DNA of 64,000 bases from Iris pallida. Lineage: Eukaryota; Streptophyta; Magnoliopsida; Asparagales; Iridaceae. The stretch is taken from the NCBI GenBank assembly GCA_029216955.1, contig JANAVB010042336.1:1-64000 (forward strand), read 5' to 3'. Under the pieces are notes generated by a model. It worked only from the letters and a program-made list of their open reading frames with translations. It did no database searches and was not told the origin of the DNA. A program made the position numbers and the translations under genes. Positions 35,801-49,100 of this stretch are shown here, one piece after another (the stretch's first letter is position 1; every line of letters begins with the position of its first letter).

Positions 35801-37929
35801 ATGAGACAGCGGAGGTTGAGCCCCTATATGACTTATTTCAAGAGCAAAATTTTCCTGATGAAGTTCTTCCTCCCATATTTGTATCCCTTTCTAAGAGGAA
35901 GCGAAGTGATGAATCTGAGACAGTCTCCAAAAAGAGTACTAAGTCTCAGACATCTAAAAAGAAGAAGAAAGGGGTCTCAGTAACTGCCACTTCATCTTTA
36001 GGTAGCATCTCAGTTGACGAAGATGACGCCGCCGATAAAGACGAAAATACAGATGAAGACGATGCTCCTTTGATAACAAGGAGGTCGAGAGGCAGGTACG
36101 TCAAGAAGACCGTCGGCAAAATGAAGGGCAATGAACTCCTGGAAACGATTATGAGTGAAGGGGTCTTACCAGAGATCAATGAAGCGGCTTCCACTGAGAA
36201 AGCAGAATCTGATTATGTTCATCTTCCAGCAACTTCAGCTGAACGGACTGAGGTAGAGTCCACTCGAGCTCAGGAAACGACTGCTCCGACAACAAGTGTA
36301 GTAGCTACTGAACCCTCAGAGATGAGGATGATCCCTTTTGAGCATGGGACAGAGGGCGTCATCCAGGCATTGGATGACCAGATTGAATATTCTGAAGAAG
36401 AACCAGCCCCGGCAGAAGTTATGGAACAACCGAAAGTTCCAGAAACTCGGGTTGAAGAAAACATTTCTTTGGCCAGAGACGATGAAGACGTGCCAACGTC
36501 CGAGCTATCAGCTGCTGATGACTTGTTGAAGAATGTTTGTAAAGACATCATTCTTCGAACTGATATTCCAGAAAAGACTGAACCGGCAGTCAATACTGAG
36601 CTTGCTATCATTACTGTTCCTGAGATTCATCCATCTCAAGGAATAGATGAAGATGTGAACATCATGGACTCCGGATCAGAGACTCATCCTGAAGCTGGGG
36701 ATGAAAAAGAGTCTGAAGAAGAAGAAGAAGCTGAAGAAGGAGAGGATTGGCATGCTGGCACTTCTACTCATTATGATGAAGATAAAGTCAGAGGGAACAG
36801 AATGGAACTCAGCTCCGAACCTGCTCAATCTCCGGACAACGCTCCAGCACCCAGTAATTCTGGAGCTGGAAGCAGTCACATGAAGCAGGTGTCGGATACT
36901 ATCATGGACCGGCTACGAGAAGATGCAAGACTCCCTCAATATATAGAATATGAACCTCAGCCTAGTAAAATTTTATTCCAAATTCTGTTTTTACTGTTTC
37001 TTTTTCTTTAGATGCTGATTATTTTTCTTTGACTAGTAGGAACTGCTGCAGCAATGAGTTCAACTCATGCTCCACTTGTCCAGACTGATGCTGATGAAGG
37101 GAGCTCGCACTTGCCAACTTCTCCAGCAGCACATACCTCCGTTCCCAGGATAGAAAACATACAAGCTTATTCTTCAATGATGACAGCGACTCCTGGGTTC
37201 GAGACGGGACTGGCAAGGACTCTGGGGATGTATTCAGATATCATCTATTCATATCTGGATACGTACTCCAAGCGTTTCTTGAAAGACGAAGCTATGCCCT
37301 TCTCTGAGCTCCGAACGGTGGTCAATTTCCCGCTCCAAGTACTGCGACATGCTGGCTGCGAATCTCAATGTATCTTCTTCGAACATCTCCTGGATGAACT
37401 AGAGATAACCTTCCGAAAATACTGGGAAACTAAGAAGGAAGATATTCAATCTTTAACTGTGGCTGAGATCAGTCAATTGGAGCATGAGACCCAGGCCCAG
37501 CAAGTTGCATTAGAAGAATTTCTCGCTTCTTCATCTGAGAAATTAGTAAAAAAGGGTGCAGAAATATTAGCTACTCGTTAGAGAGTAGAACTTCTGGCAA
37601 AGGATGAAATATCAAAAGCTGAAGAGCTTAAGAAGTTGAAAGAGGAGCTAGCTCGTCTTCAGGAGCGAATTGCCCTCATGGAAAAGGAGCAAGCTGAGGT
37701 CATTACTGCTCGTATATCTGAAACTGAACGCTGTCAACTTCTTCAACAAGAGCGAGAGCAGATGCATGCAGAGCAAATTGAAGAAGTTAACCGTCGCCAG
37801 TCTGCTATTATTATTTTTGATGAACAAAATGTTACAGTCGAAGCAGCAAAAAGAGTTCGCAAAGCTCATGATGAGAAAATGAGTATTGTACTTGATCGTA
37901 TTAAGGAGCTAATAACTCCTAATAAATAG
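32900..37929 (+). pseudogene. Antisense plant-mobile-domain gene carried by the Tat element
   Basis: Three exons fit one frame: 32900-33011 (MAPKKTDAQA...), 33666-36964 and 37040-37929, with GTAAGT and GTAAAA donors, TAG acceptors and phase-1 junctions; about 1,430 codons. Residues encoded at about 33670-35740 resemble the PMD/aminotransferase-like family (for example FLSLWLRRFVVP, then RGIIFAAVRLMYSY). An acidic, Glu-rich region with a Lys-rich patch (about 35930-35970) follows, and exon 3 ends in a long coiled coil (about 37582-37925). Breaks: a 1-nt deletion near 34350 and a TAG at 37579-37581, hence pseudogene. PMD proteins (MAIN/MAIL1 relatives) act in gene and transposon silencing, and PMD domains are often transposon-borne. 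The role here is unknown. Transcription would converge on the element's own pol. Confidence 0.8.
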
Positions 37930-38271
37930 ATCTTTTACATTTTCACTTGTAATCAACATTTTGATTTTGAATGAAGACAAATGAGAACTTTTGATTTGAT
38001 TTTGGACTTTGTTGTTTTGGTAACGATATAGTAATAGAAAATATATTCAGAGGTAAATAATACATGACACATTTCTATAGAATAGAATATACAAATAAAC
38101 TTTGTAATTCTATCAGAGGATATCAAACCAGAGATGATCTTAGTTTGATACTGATTAGAAAAAATAGAATTCAGACATAAAAATATCTTCGAACTCAATT
38201 TTTCATGATCTTTGGACTCGAGAATCAAAAGACTAGATATCATTTTCATAAATATGATACTGACATGGATG
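37930..38271. other. Gap after PMD gene
   Basis: AT-rich, containing the PMD 3' UTR. No ORF or repeat that I recognise. Confidence 0.5.
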
Positions 38272-38505
38272 ATGAACGATGATGAATCGTAAATGTATGT
38301 GGGATGAACGGGAAAACCGACAAATGATGGAATGAACGGATAAACCGTCAAAAATGAATGATAATGAACGGATGAACCGTCAGATGATGATGAATGAACG
38401 GGTTAACCGTCGGATTATAATGAACGGGCGAATCGTCGGATGAATGTGATAAATGAACGGATGAACCGTCAGGCATTAATGAACGGGCGAACCGTCGGAT
38501 GAATG
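38272..38505. repeat. Irregular tandem array of ATGAACGG...AACCGTC units (x8)
   Basis: Eight units, 26-33 bp apart, each ATGAACGG plus 3-4 bases plus AACCGTC or a near variant. Each unit can fold as a short hairpin because GACGGTT is near-complementary across the spacer. The array ends 30 bp before a TATA box (38536). AACGG is the core of the plant MSA element bound by R1R2R3-MYB factors, so a promoter role is possible. Confidence 0.8.
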
Positions 38506-38535
38506 TGTCGCTTCATTATTTGAGGAACTTCTGCC

Positions 38536-38543
38536 TATAAATA
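38536..38543 (+). promoter_or_regulatory. TATA box of the second antisense frame
   Basis: TATAAATA, 49 bp upstream of the small open frame at 38585 and just downstream of the eight-unit AACGG array. The spacing resembles that of a compact pol II promoter. Confidence 0.5.
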
Positions 38544-38584
38544 TAGCAGAAATCTGACAAGAACGAACACTTCTACTCTTCAAC

Positions 38585-38914
38585 ATAAAAATATCATCTG
38601 AAAAAGCATCCAAGAAGGCTGAAATCGCCCCAAAGGTTCAGAAGGGCACTGAAGAACACCCTGCTGATCCAGTTCAGCCTAAGGAGGTAGAAACAGGCGA
38701 AGGTTCGTCTGCACCCAAGCCACCACGAGACATTCTGGACTTTCTGCTTGATCCAGGAAGGACTGAAGAAGAGGAAGCCATGAGGATGGCTGCTTGCAAG
38801 TTCCTCGTGGGTTCCAGCAAGGAAGTTCTCAGCTCCTTTGCTGATCGTGTTTTCGAGAAGGACGGCAGCGGTCCGCGTCCAAATGTAGAGAAAGATGATA
38901 GTGATCTTCCTTAA
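38585..38914 (+). pseudogene. Small antisense frame, start codon lost
   Basis: 109 codons are open to a TAA at 38912-38914. The first codon is ATA where an ATG would be expected, 49 bp after a TATA box. The product would start with a Lys/Glu-rich stretch (SSEKASKKAEIAPK), continue through a Pro-rich linker, and contain a helical segment RDILDFLLDPG...MRMAACKFLVGSS. I recognise no family. Placed between the PMD gene and the 3' end of pol, on the same strand as PMD. The uninterrupted frame with normal codon balance argues that it was a real gene recently. It could instead be a chance open frame. Confidence 0.5.
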
Positions 38915-39000
38915 TATCATGTACTATCATCCATGATGAAATAAAATTTGAATTTTATTTATAGACTTGAACTTGTCTGATGATTTACAAGTATTTATAT

Positions 39001-42000
39001 TTATACATAATACTTTTTAAGGAATTTGCCATTAATAGGCATCATAGCAATTCGACCATCCAGTTCTGAGAGTTGATAAGCTCCATTTGAGAAAACTCTG
39101 CTCACAACATAGGGACCTTCCCACTTTGCGTCAAATTTGCCTTTGCTCATATGAGTCATAGTCATAGGACGTCTGACTGTTAGAACAAGTTCTCCTTTTT
39201 GATATGCTCGAACTCTGACTTTCTTGTTAAAAGCTCTTGAGATTCTAGCTTGATAGAATTCGATATTCTGTTGAGCAGATAATCGCTTTTCATCCAGAGC
39301 TTCTAATTCCTGAAGTCGAAGACGATCATTATTCTCGGTGGTAAGTTCATTAGCGATTGCTATCCTTAAAGAAGGAATTTGAATCTCTAATGGAAGAACA
39401 GCTTCGCATCCATACACCAGAGAGAAAGGTGTACATTTAGTAGCATTACGAACTGTAGTGCGGTAAGCCCACAAATATTCACCAAGTTTCTCACTCCAAT
39501 TACGTTTGTTGGTAGAAACAAACTTCTTTAAGAGTTTGATGATGGTTTTGTTGAAAGCTTCTGCTAATCCGTTAGCTGCTGGATTATATGCGGTAGAAGC
39601 CACATTGTTGATCCGATGATCGTCACAGAATCGAGTAAATTTCTGGCTGACGAATTATGGTCCATTATCATGAATAATGCGTCGAAGAACACCAAATCTG
39701 TAGATGGCATGATGCTTGATAAAGTTGATGACATTGGAAGTTTTGACTTCAGATAAAGGAATAGCTTCGGCCCATTTGGAGAAGTAATCAGTTATTACGA
39801 GAATAAACCGATGACCTTTTGATGACGGCGGATTGATCGGACCGATAATGTCCATGCCCCAAGCTTCGAAGGGCCATTATGCTGCCGTTGGATGTAGAAA
39901 TTCTGAAGGTTGATGAATAAAATTCACATAGATTTGACAAGCTTTACACTTTCTTGCATATTCGATGGCATCTGATACCATAGTAGGCCAATAATAACCC
40001 ATACGTCGAATACGGTTTTGAAGTTTTGGTCCAGGCTGATGTGCTCCACAAATTCTATCATGTGCTTCGCGAATAATTTGTTGAGCCTCATCACCGGCAA
40101 TACATCGAAGAAGTAAACCATCATAAGCTCGACGATATAAAGTTTTTGTAGTATGATTATAATAGAATCTGAGTGATCGTCGTCTGATAGATGCTGTCTC
40201 ACTCGGATTATCTGGAAGAATATCATACAATACGAAATCTAAGAAAGGAAGTCTCCAATCTTTATCCGTATTCTGAATCTCAGCCGAATTACTGAAGATG
40301 AATTCCATACTAGAATCAGATGAAGATGATAATGATTTACGACTTAATCCAAATCCTCTTGTTACATTGACATCATGAGATGTTGATTCTTCAATGTCAA
40401 CTGGAAGTCCTAGAGTTAGATTGTTTTCGAGATGAAATAATTCTCGATTGCAAACAACAATCATTTGTTGACGTCTAATCGGAATAGCCAATACTGCCGT
40501 GAGATTAGCAAGAGCATCAGCTTCTGTGTTATATGCTCGCCTAACATGCTCAATGAAGAATTCTTCAAATAAAGAAGCCATAGATATAGCCGATCTATGA
40601 TAAGGAACCAGATCTTGATGGCGAACTTCATAAGTGCCCCTTATCTGATTGACAATGAGTTTAGAATCTCCATACGCCTCCAAATGTTGAATATTCAGGT
40701 ATTTTGCGAGTTGAAGACCAATAAGCAGTGCATTATACTCAGCTATATTGTTTGAACATGGTTGATCGAGAGAATAAGCTCTTTGGATAGTAAGACCTTT
40801 TGGCGATACAAGAACAATTCCAACCCCAGCGACAATGTCACCATTAGGACCTATTTTCGAAGCTCCATCAAAGAATAGACGCCAAGTAGAATCTTCTTCA
40901 TCAATTTGGTTTGAGTCTAGGACTTCATCTGGGATTTTATCATAAAGTTTTGAATTTTCTGGAATTGAATGAGCAGCTAGAAAATCAGCTAAAGCTTGTC
41001 CCTTGACCGATTTCTGAGGAATATAATGCATATCATACTGAGCAAGTAAGATTCCCCAGTTAGCCAATCGAGAATTTAAAACACTTGGTTTCTTCATCAT
41101 GACCCGTATAGGATTGATCCTGGAAATGACATGAATGGTCTGGCCAATGATATAATGTCGTGTCTTTTGGACAGCGAACATCAGGGCTAGACATTCTTTT
41201 TCGACCGGTGAATATCGAGGTTCAGCTCCGGTCATAGTACGACTAAGATAGTAAATGGCTTGTTCATGACCATTTTTATTCTTTTGAGCGAGCAATGCAC
41301 CCAATGAATGACTCATTGCTCGGGTATATAGGAGGAACGATATTCCTGAGATAGGAGGTACCAATACTGGAGGGCTCATCAGATACTGTTTTATATCATC
41401 GAATGCTTTCTGACATTCATCATTCCAGACAAAAGAAACACCTTTCTTCATAAGTTTATTGAATAGTCTGCAGCGTCCTGAAAGATTAGAGATGAATCTC
41501 CTGATATAAGCGATCCTTCCTTGAAATCCTCGTAGCTCTTTTAAGGTGCGTGGAGGACGCATCTCTTAGATGACTTTGATCTTCTCGGGATCTACGTGTA
41601 TACCTTTCGAGGTAATGACGAAGCCGAGAAATTTGCCACTAGAGACGCCTAAGAAGGACTTAGTAGGGTTCATCTTTAATTGATGCTTATGCATTAGATC
41701 AAAAATAGTCTTCAAATCTTGGATGTGATCCTCTTTTTGTCGACTTTTGACTGCAATATCATCAACGTAGCATTCGACTGTTTTCCGCAAATGTTCACGG
41801 AATATAGTGCTCATGGCTCGTTGATAAGTTGCTCCTGCATTCTTGAGACCGAATGGCATCACTGTATAACAGTATGTACCGATCGGCATTCTGAAAGAAG
41901 TGTGTTTCTCGTCATCTGGAAACATTTTAATCTGATTGTATCCAGAATACCCGTCCATGAATGACATCCGTTCGAATCCACAGGTATTATCGATCATAAC

Positions 42001-43320
42001 ATCAGTAATTGGTAGAGGGAATTCGTCTTTAGGACATGCCGCATTGAGATCGCGGTAGTCTATGCATACTCTGATCTTACCAGTCTTTTTAAGGACAGGA
42101 ACTATATTAGCCACCCAATCGGGATGTTATTCCTCTCTAATAAACCCAGAAGCCATGAGTTTATTGACTTCAGCTTCGATTGCATCTATAATGTCTGGAC
42201 GAAATCGTCGCTGTTGTTGTTTGACCGGTTTAGCATTCGGCATGATATTGAGTTTGTGAGTTGCAATCTGTGGATCAAGTCCTGGCATATCTTCATAACT
42301 CCAAGCGAAGACATTGATGTATTCATGAATAAGTTTGATCATGTCTTGCTTATCAGTTTCTGAAAGACTTTCACTAATGAATATTGGTTTGGGGGATCCC
42401 TCTTCACCAACATCTATTTGAACAAGTTTGTCTTCAGTCGAAGGTTCTTTTTGCTCGAATCGGAACTCCCATTGATTATCTAACCTTTGAGCCCATTGTT
42501 CTGATTCAGGTGAGATTTCAAACTCGTCTTCGTTTTCATCATCTTCTTCAGAACTGTCAATGGAGACCATGTTGGAAGACATAATGTTATAGTGGAAGTC
42601 ACCGATACTTGTATCAGAATCCCAAGAGGTAGTACTAGAAGAATCAGATCTCTTATCTTCGTCAGATTCGGGATCTTCATGGACAGTATTGATAAAAGGA
42701 GTAGGAGCAATATAACCTAATCCGCATTTTGTCCTCCCATATTTCAGAGGAGGAATCCGAACAGGCATTTTTCTTCCTTTTCCATTATTGAGGCCAGTTC
42801 TGAAGTCATAGCCCATATTTTTAATGATGTCTTTAGATTGCTGACTATAACGACGTAGTTGTAATCTTCCAGTATCATCGTTTTTGTCATCATCTTCTAA
42901 ATAAGAAGGATTCTGGGGCCCTTTGTAGAAGAATATTGGAATGTCTCCTGGCTTTCTACTAGGAACCAGAAAGTATGAAGTTTGTACTGATTCTAGGGAT
43001 ACGTCTGTATGAAAAGTCTGTACAACTCCTTTGGTTATTGTTCTCAAGTCATCTAACAAATGCAAATAACTATGAACATGATTACACACATCAATATACT
43101 GCAAAGATGGAGACTTTTCATTAAATTTAAAAGCAGTAGTATTTACATTGGGAGAAGGCTGGGCCTTAGAAATTTTAGCCAAATCAATGACTAAAGGGAG
43201 AGAAGAAGAATGAGAGGAAGTTTTATTTTGATTAAGATCGATAACAAATGGCTCAGAAGAGGTGAGCTCCCTCGAAGCCTGAGATGGAAGAGTAGTCCGC
43301 CCTCAAACAGGGATTACCAG
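39001..43320 (-). pseudogene. Tat pol: RT, RNase H, archaeal RNase H, integrase
   Basis: Single minus-strand frame continuing gag-pro (53715-58325) across the nested insertion. RT is at about 41600-42180 (motif YVDDIAVKSR near 41755), followed by the Ty3-type RNase H at about 41080-41560. An archaeal-type RNase H lies at about 40490-40900, with acidic residues in FFDGA, AEYNAL, YGDSKL and EADALA. Integrase has an HHCC region (about 39930-40060) and a DDE core (ITDYFS, HDNG, NGLAEAFN) ending near 39540. The last codons (KFLKKYYV, TAA at 39001-39003) look like the natural C-terminus. In-frame stops: 43303-43305, 42127-42129, 41566-41568, 39877-39879, 39655-39657. No frameshift. Confidence 0.9.
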
Positions 43321-45984
43321 TGTCACGCCCCAGAACCAGAATACTGGAGAGCGGGGGCAGACACAGCCAGCTACGTATATTGAAATAGAATACATCTCAA
43401 CTATACGGTCACGGCTGTCTAGATATGAGGGTTTACTACAAGCCAGCAGTCTCTTAAGGTCAAGCCTATTGTCTCAATCTCAAGCAATTAACAGAGTTAC
43501 AAGATGTTAGAGCATCAAATATATATATATAAGGCGTCCCAAATATTACATATTGGATGATCATGAAGCTAGTCGTACAAAATGATAGGACTAGCAAGAG
43601 TTCAGTCATACATGATCAACCCTAGGATTTGTTAATCATGCTTACAGCCCGTAGGCAGACAGTAAGTAAATGTGCATCGAGCTAACAGGTGCTCGTCGGC
43701 TAAACGCCTCAAAAGAATAAATTTACATATAAGTGGGTGAAACAAAAAGGGAAAACCCACTCGTAGCCCGGGTTCCGTCTAGTGTTCACCATTGGGCTGG
43801 AAGCTGGGTAGATCCTCGGGAGCTGCTCCGAAATCTGGCCACACAAAACCAGCTGGGTCAAATCCCAGAAAGAGCAAGTGCCACAAGGGAGGCCACAAAT
43901 AAGAACAAAAGCCAGCATATCAGAACATAAAGAATAAAGGAAAGTACAAGTAATAAAAGTACACAGGGCAATAAACGACTAGGGACGTGGAACCCTTCCG
44001 GGAGCCAGGTTATAATCCTTAAACCAAACAAGGACCGGGATTGTAACCCTTCGCCTGAATAGCTCACTGCCTCTACCCATTTATCGTTAGAGATAAGTAA
44101 AACAATCATGATCAAGAGTTCCAGGTACAAGGCTAGACAAGACTTAGACAGGGCTGGATACCATTCATTCACAATCGGCCAAGCAAGTACTACGGCTTAC
44201 TACTTTAACTAACTAGGGTTATCACAAGCCTAATTACTAACAAGATGCAAGTGAGAAACTCCCAGTCCCAAGCCCTGCAGACCATCCAGTTATCCTTCCG
44301 CGGGTTGAGAGTTATAGTTGGGTACATCGCCCGGGAGACAAATGTACCCTTAGGTGACTTAGAGGGTGCAACACATGACAGTGTGCTGGAAATGTGCTCT
44401 ACTCGTCGGCAAGCTACAAGTCCATTAAAGCGCCCAGATAACGAGATTACCTGTGACTGGGAATTCTCCATGTTCTAGTTTGATCTAATAATTAGCCTAA
44501 TCCAATTTAGCGCGAGTCCCTGGCCGTGGTACCCAGGAAGTCACGTCCTAGACATGATGCAAGACAAGACAAGTGGATTGTGCAAACAAGCAAGCAGGAA
44601 CACCCACGGTGTCAAGGCAAGTCAAGTCAAGTTATCAAGTTAAGTCAAGTCAAGAGTGCGCCGCCACGGGCCACTATCAAGTTATCAAGGTAAATTATGT
44701 CAGGGTACTTGTCAGGGGTGCGCCACGACGGGCCACTATCAAGTCAGGTTGGTCGTGTCAGGAGTGCACCACTACGGGTCACTGTCATGTTATACTAGTT
44801 CCTTGTCATACCATGCTGTGTACAATAGTTATTCCAAACATATTAAGCAAAATCAAGTTCATGCCAAAAGGCGCAAGGATATAAAATGGACGTAAAATAC
44901 CTAATAAAATACTATATAAATAGGACTATAAAGAGCCAAGATCAAGAAATAACAAATTCATCATAGACAAGTAGGTTGTGCAGGGTATGTACTGCGCAGG
45001 GTGCCAAGTGCGCAGGGTGAGCTGCGCAGGGTACCAACTGCGCAGGGTGCCAAGTGCGCAGGGTGAGTTGCACAGGGTACCAACTGCGCAGGGTGCCAAG
45101 TGCGCAGGGTGAGTTGCGCAGCAGATAGATTGCGCAGGAAATGGGTTACGCAGGAAATGGGTTGCGCAGACATGAACTGCGCAAGGGATGGCTTGCGCAC
45201 GGCTGGCTTGCGCATGGCTGGCTTACGCATGGCTGGCTTGCGCCAGCGCAGTCCAGCGCAGCGTAAAGCACTGGCCAAGTGATTACGCAATCGGCCATGC
45301 GCTAAAGAGCACAGGCCGGGGGTGCACAATCGGCCATGCGCTAAAAAGCGCAAGGCAGAGGGCTGTTCTTCCTGGCCGAGAGCAAGTCCAAGAACACCAA
45401 GAACTTCAATTCTTCATATTTTTGTCAAATCAAAACCAAATCTAGATTTACAAAGTTCTAACTTGAGTAAAATCAAATTCTCTTCCACATGGAAGCATCA
45501 AAACAAGCAAAAATCAAAGTTTAATAGATCAAAACCAAGGAATTCCGAAAATGGTTAAAACCTAGATCTAGAAGAATGAAAGCTCCAAATCACAAAATTC
45601 CAAGTTCTAATGTTGATCTACATGTCCTAATCTATCAAATGGACAAATAAAATTGGGTGCTTATTTGTTGGCAAGGTGCACTTGCCTATTGGGTTGGGGA
45701 GTTGTGTGTGGAGGAAGGAGAAGAAGAAAATTAATGGAGAGTAAAGAGGAGAGAGAAAGTTTGGTGGAGATATAATGAGGGTGGTTGTGGTGTGTTGAGG
45801 GAGGAGTGTAGGTTAAGGTGTTCCATTCATGATGAACCAAACTAAACCAACTTCCACAAAATAAAACCAAGCCATGGTCCAAAACCCATTTACGAGAAAC
45901 CAAAATCCGCAAGTCGAGAAAATAAAATACGTGCCAAAAATCAAATACGAGCATAAATACGAAATACATGAAATGGGGGTGACA
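43321..45984 (-). repeat. Tekay 3' LTR (2664 bp)
   Basis: Contains a minisatellite of TGCGCAGGGT-type units (about 44977-45270) and GTCAAGTCAAG words (about 44610-44660). Every ORF inside has a counterpart in the other LTR and none looks coding. Confidence 0.93.
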
Positions 45985-46002
45985 ACTCTACCCACCTTCA
46001 AA
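45985..46002 (-). promoter_or_regulatory. Tekay polypurine tract
   Basis: The minus strand reads GAAGGTGGGTAGAGT directly before the 3' LTR start TGTCACCCCC. Confidence 0.65.
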
Positions 46003-46153
46003 GAATTCCGTCCTCGGAATTTAATCAAGGAGCTAGAGATTGCCACGACAAGCTATACTAAGCACAGACAAGCTACACTAAGCAGTTCAATCATACAATC
46101 ATACAATACAAGCAAGGAAGGGAAAGCGTAAGGCACAAGGAAGACATTATACC

Positions 46154-49100
46154 TTACGAGTCAAACAGGTAGGGATATCGCGATCGGATGTCGTCCTCAC
46201 GCTCCCACGTTGACTCACCTAGAGAGTGATGACCCCAAGCAACACGGACTAAGTTAATAGTCTTGTTCTTGAGCGTCTTTTCTCTCCGGTCCAAAATAGA
46301 CACGGGCCTCTCCTCATACGAAAGGTTGGTACCAACAACCAATTCCGAATGATCTAGGATATGGCTTGGGTCCGGGATGTACCGTCTTAATTGGGACACA
46401 TGGAATACATCATGTACCTCACTTAGCGACGGCGGAAGAGCGAGACGATAGGACACATCGCCTACTCGCTCTAGAATATCGAACGGCCCTATATACCTAG
46501 GACTAAGCTTTCCCCGCACGCCAAAACGAATGACGCCGCGGGTGGGCGAGATCCTAAGGAATACATGGTCGCCGACGGCAAATTCTAAGGGACGCCGATG
46601 AGCATCGGCCCAATGGCGCTGGCGATCCTGAGCAACTCGGAGGTGATCTCTGACTTTCCTGACCACTTCAACCGTCTGAGAAATCAGTTCTGGACCGAGC
46701 ATCTGCCTCTTTCCGACATCGTCCCATGCTAACGGGGATCTGCACTTCCTGCCATACAGAGCCTCGAAGGGTGCCATCTGGATACTGGCCTAGAAACTAT
46801 TGTTGTACGAGAATTCCACCAGGTGCAGGTGATCCTCCCACGAACCACCAAAGTCAAGGGTACATGACCGCAACATATCTTCGAGAGTTTGTATAGTGCG
46901 CTCTGACTGCCCATCTGTCTGCGGATGATATGCTGAGCTGAACTTGAGACGAGTCCCCAAACTTTGATGAAGACTGCGCCAAAAGCGCGATGTGAATCTC
47001 GTATCCCTGTCCGATACTATGCTGACTGGCACTCCGTGAAGTCTGACAATCTGCCTGAGATACATCTCTGCTAGCTGTGCCGTCGACTGTCCAACTCTAA
47101 ACGGAAGAAAGTGTGCCACCTTGGTAAGCCTGTCCACAATGACCCAAATAGCATCTCTGCCTGCCGGAGATCTGGGTAGCCCAGTCACGAAATCCATGGT
47201 TATGTGTTCCCATTTCCATTCTGGGATCGGCAAGGGTTGAAGAAGTCCAGCTGGTCTCTGATGTTCAGCCTTGACCTGTTGGCAAACCAAACATCGAGAG
47301 ACATACCGGGCTATCTCTCTCTTCATACCATTCTACCAAAAGTGTTGACGAATATCTCTGTACATCTTCGTGCTGCCTGGGTGAATGGAGTACTGCGAAC
47401 TGTGAGCCTCTGCCATGACTTCCTGTCTGATATCTCTACTGGGTACACAAAGACGCGTGCCGTGTCGAAGTGTACCATCCTCATGAATACATAACTCTGG
47501 CCTTCTTCCTGCCTTGCACTCTGCTCTGAGACGCTGAATCTTGGAATCTGTTAACTGTGCTATCCGGATCCTCTCAACTATGGTGGACTGAATCTGTAGG
47601 CTGGCCATCAAGGCCACATTGGAAGGAAGAATCACTTCAATTCCCATCTTCTGAAGATCTGCCAATAGCTCTAGTTGTGCCGTCAGGAAATAAACTCCGG
47701 CTCTCCGGCTCAACGCATCTGCTACGACGTTGGCTTTCCCTGGATGATACTGCAAGTCCACATCATAGTCCACAAGTAGCTCGAGCCATCTTCTCTGCCG
47801 CATATTAAGATCCTTCTGGGTGAAAACATACTTCAGGCTCTTATGATCAGTGAATATCTTCACTCTGTCTCCGTACAAGTAGTGCCTCCACAACTTAAGT
47901 ACAAACACTACTGCTGCTAGCTCCAAGTCGTGGGTCGGGTAATTCTTCTCATGATCACGGAGTTGACATGACGCATAAGCAATTACCTTCCCATGCTGCA
48001 TCAAAACACATCCCAATCCTCTGCCTGAAGCATCGCAGTAAACTGTGAATCCTTCGGTCCCATCTGGAAGTGTAAGAATGGGAGCCGTTATCAAACCTCG
48101 CTTCAACTTCTCAAATGATTCCTGACATTCTGCTGTCCAAACGAACGGCACATCCTTGCGGGTCAACTGGGTCATCGGCGCTGAAATCCTTGCAAAATCA
48201 GAGACGAACTGCCGGTAGTAGCCGGCCAATCCAAGAAAGCTGCGAACTTCTGCCACTGAGCTGGGTACTGGCCATGCCTCGATAGCCACAATCTTCTGGG
48301 GATCCACTTCCACTCCTCCTCTGGTAATGATGTGACCCAAGTACGAAATACGATCGAGCCAGAACTCGCATTTGCTGAACTTGGCGTACAACTGGTGCTC
48401 TCTGAGAATCTGGAGGACAATTCTGAGATGCTGCTCGTGCTCTGCTTCACTCTTGCTGTAGACCAGGATGTCATCAAGGAACACTATCACAAACTGATCC
48501 AAGTAAGGCATGAAAATACGGTTCATGAGGTCCATGAATACTGCCGGCGCATTGGTCGCTCCAAAGGGCATAACTAGAAACTCCCAATGCCCGTACCTAG
48601 ATCTGAACGCCGTCTTCGGGATGTCCTGCTCTCTGACTCTGATCTGGTGGTATCCTGATCGCAAGTCTATCTTCGAGAAAACTGAAGCCCCCTTGAGTTG
48701 ATCAAACAAGTCATCTATCCTCGGAAGAGGGTATCTGTTCTTGATTGTCACTGAGTTCAAGGTACAATAATCAACACATAGCCTGGACGTACCATCCTTC
48801 TTTTTCACAAGAAGCATCGGGGCTCCCCAAGGCGATCCACTAGCACGAATGAATCCCTTGGTTCTAAGTTCTTCAATCATCTTGTACAAAATCTCCAACT
48901 CTGAAGGCGCCATTCTGTAGACTCGCTCTGATACTGGTGCTGTCCCGGGAATCAAGTCAATGGTAAACTCGATCTCCCGCTCTGGTGGCATCCCTGGAAG
49001 TTTTTCTGGGAAGACATCTGGAAACTCTTCAACTATCCGGGGCAACTGCACTGCTGCTACTGCCATCCGCAATACTGGAGGAGATGGCTCTACTGCGCCT

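Noticed and set aside
38272..38505. CRISPR-like array
   Set aside because: Short irregular units, no conserved long repeat and no unique spacers, in a plant retrotransposon.
43709..45558. Several 60-130-aa ORFs in the Tekay 3' LTR, repeated at 51409-53284
   Set aside because: Each has a twin in the other LTR and the translations come from LTR minisatellite sequence. They are not genes.
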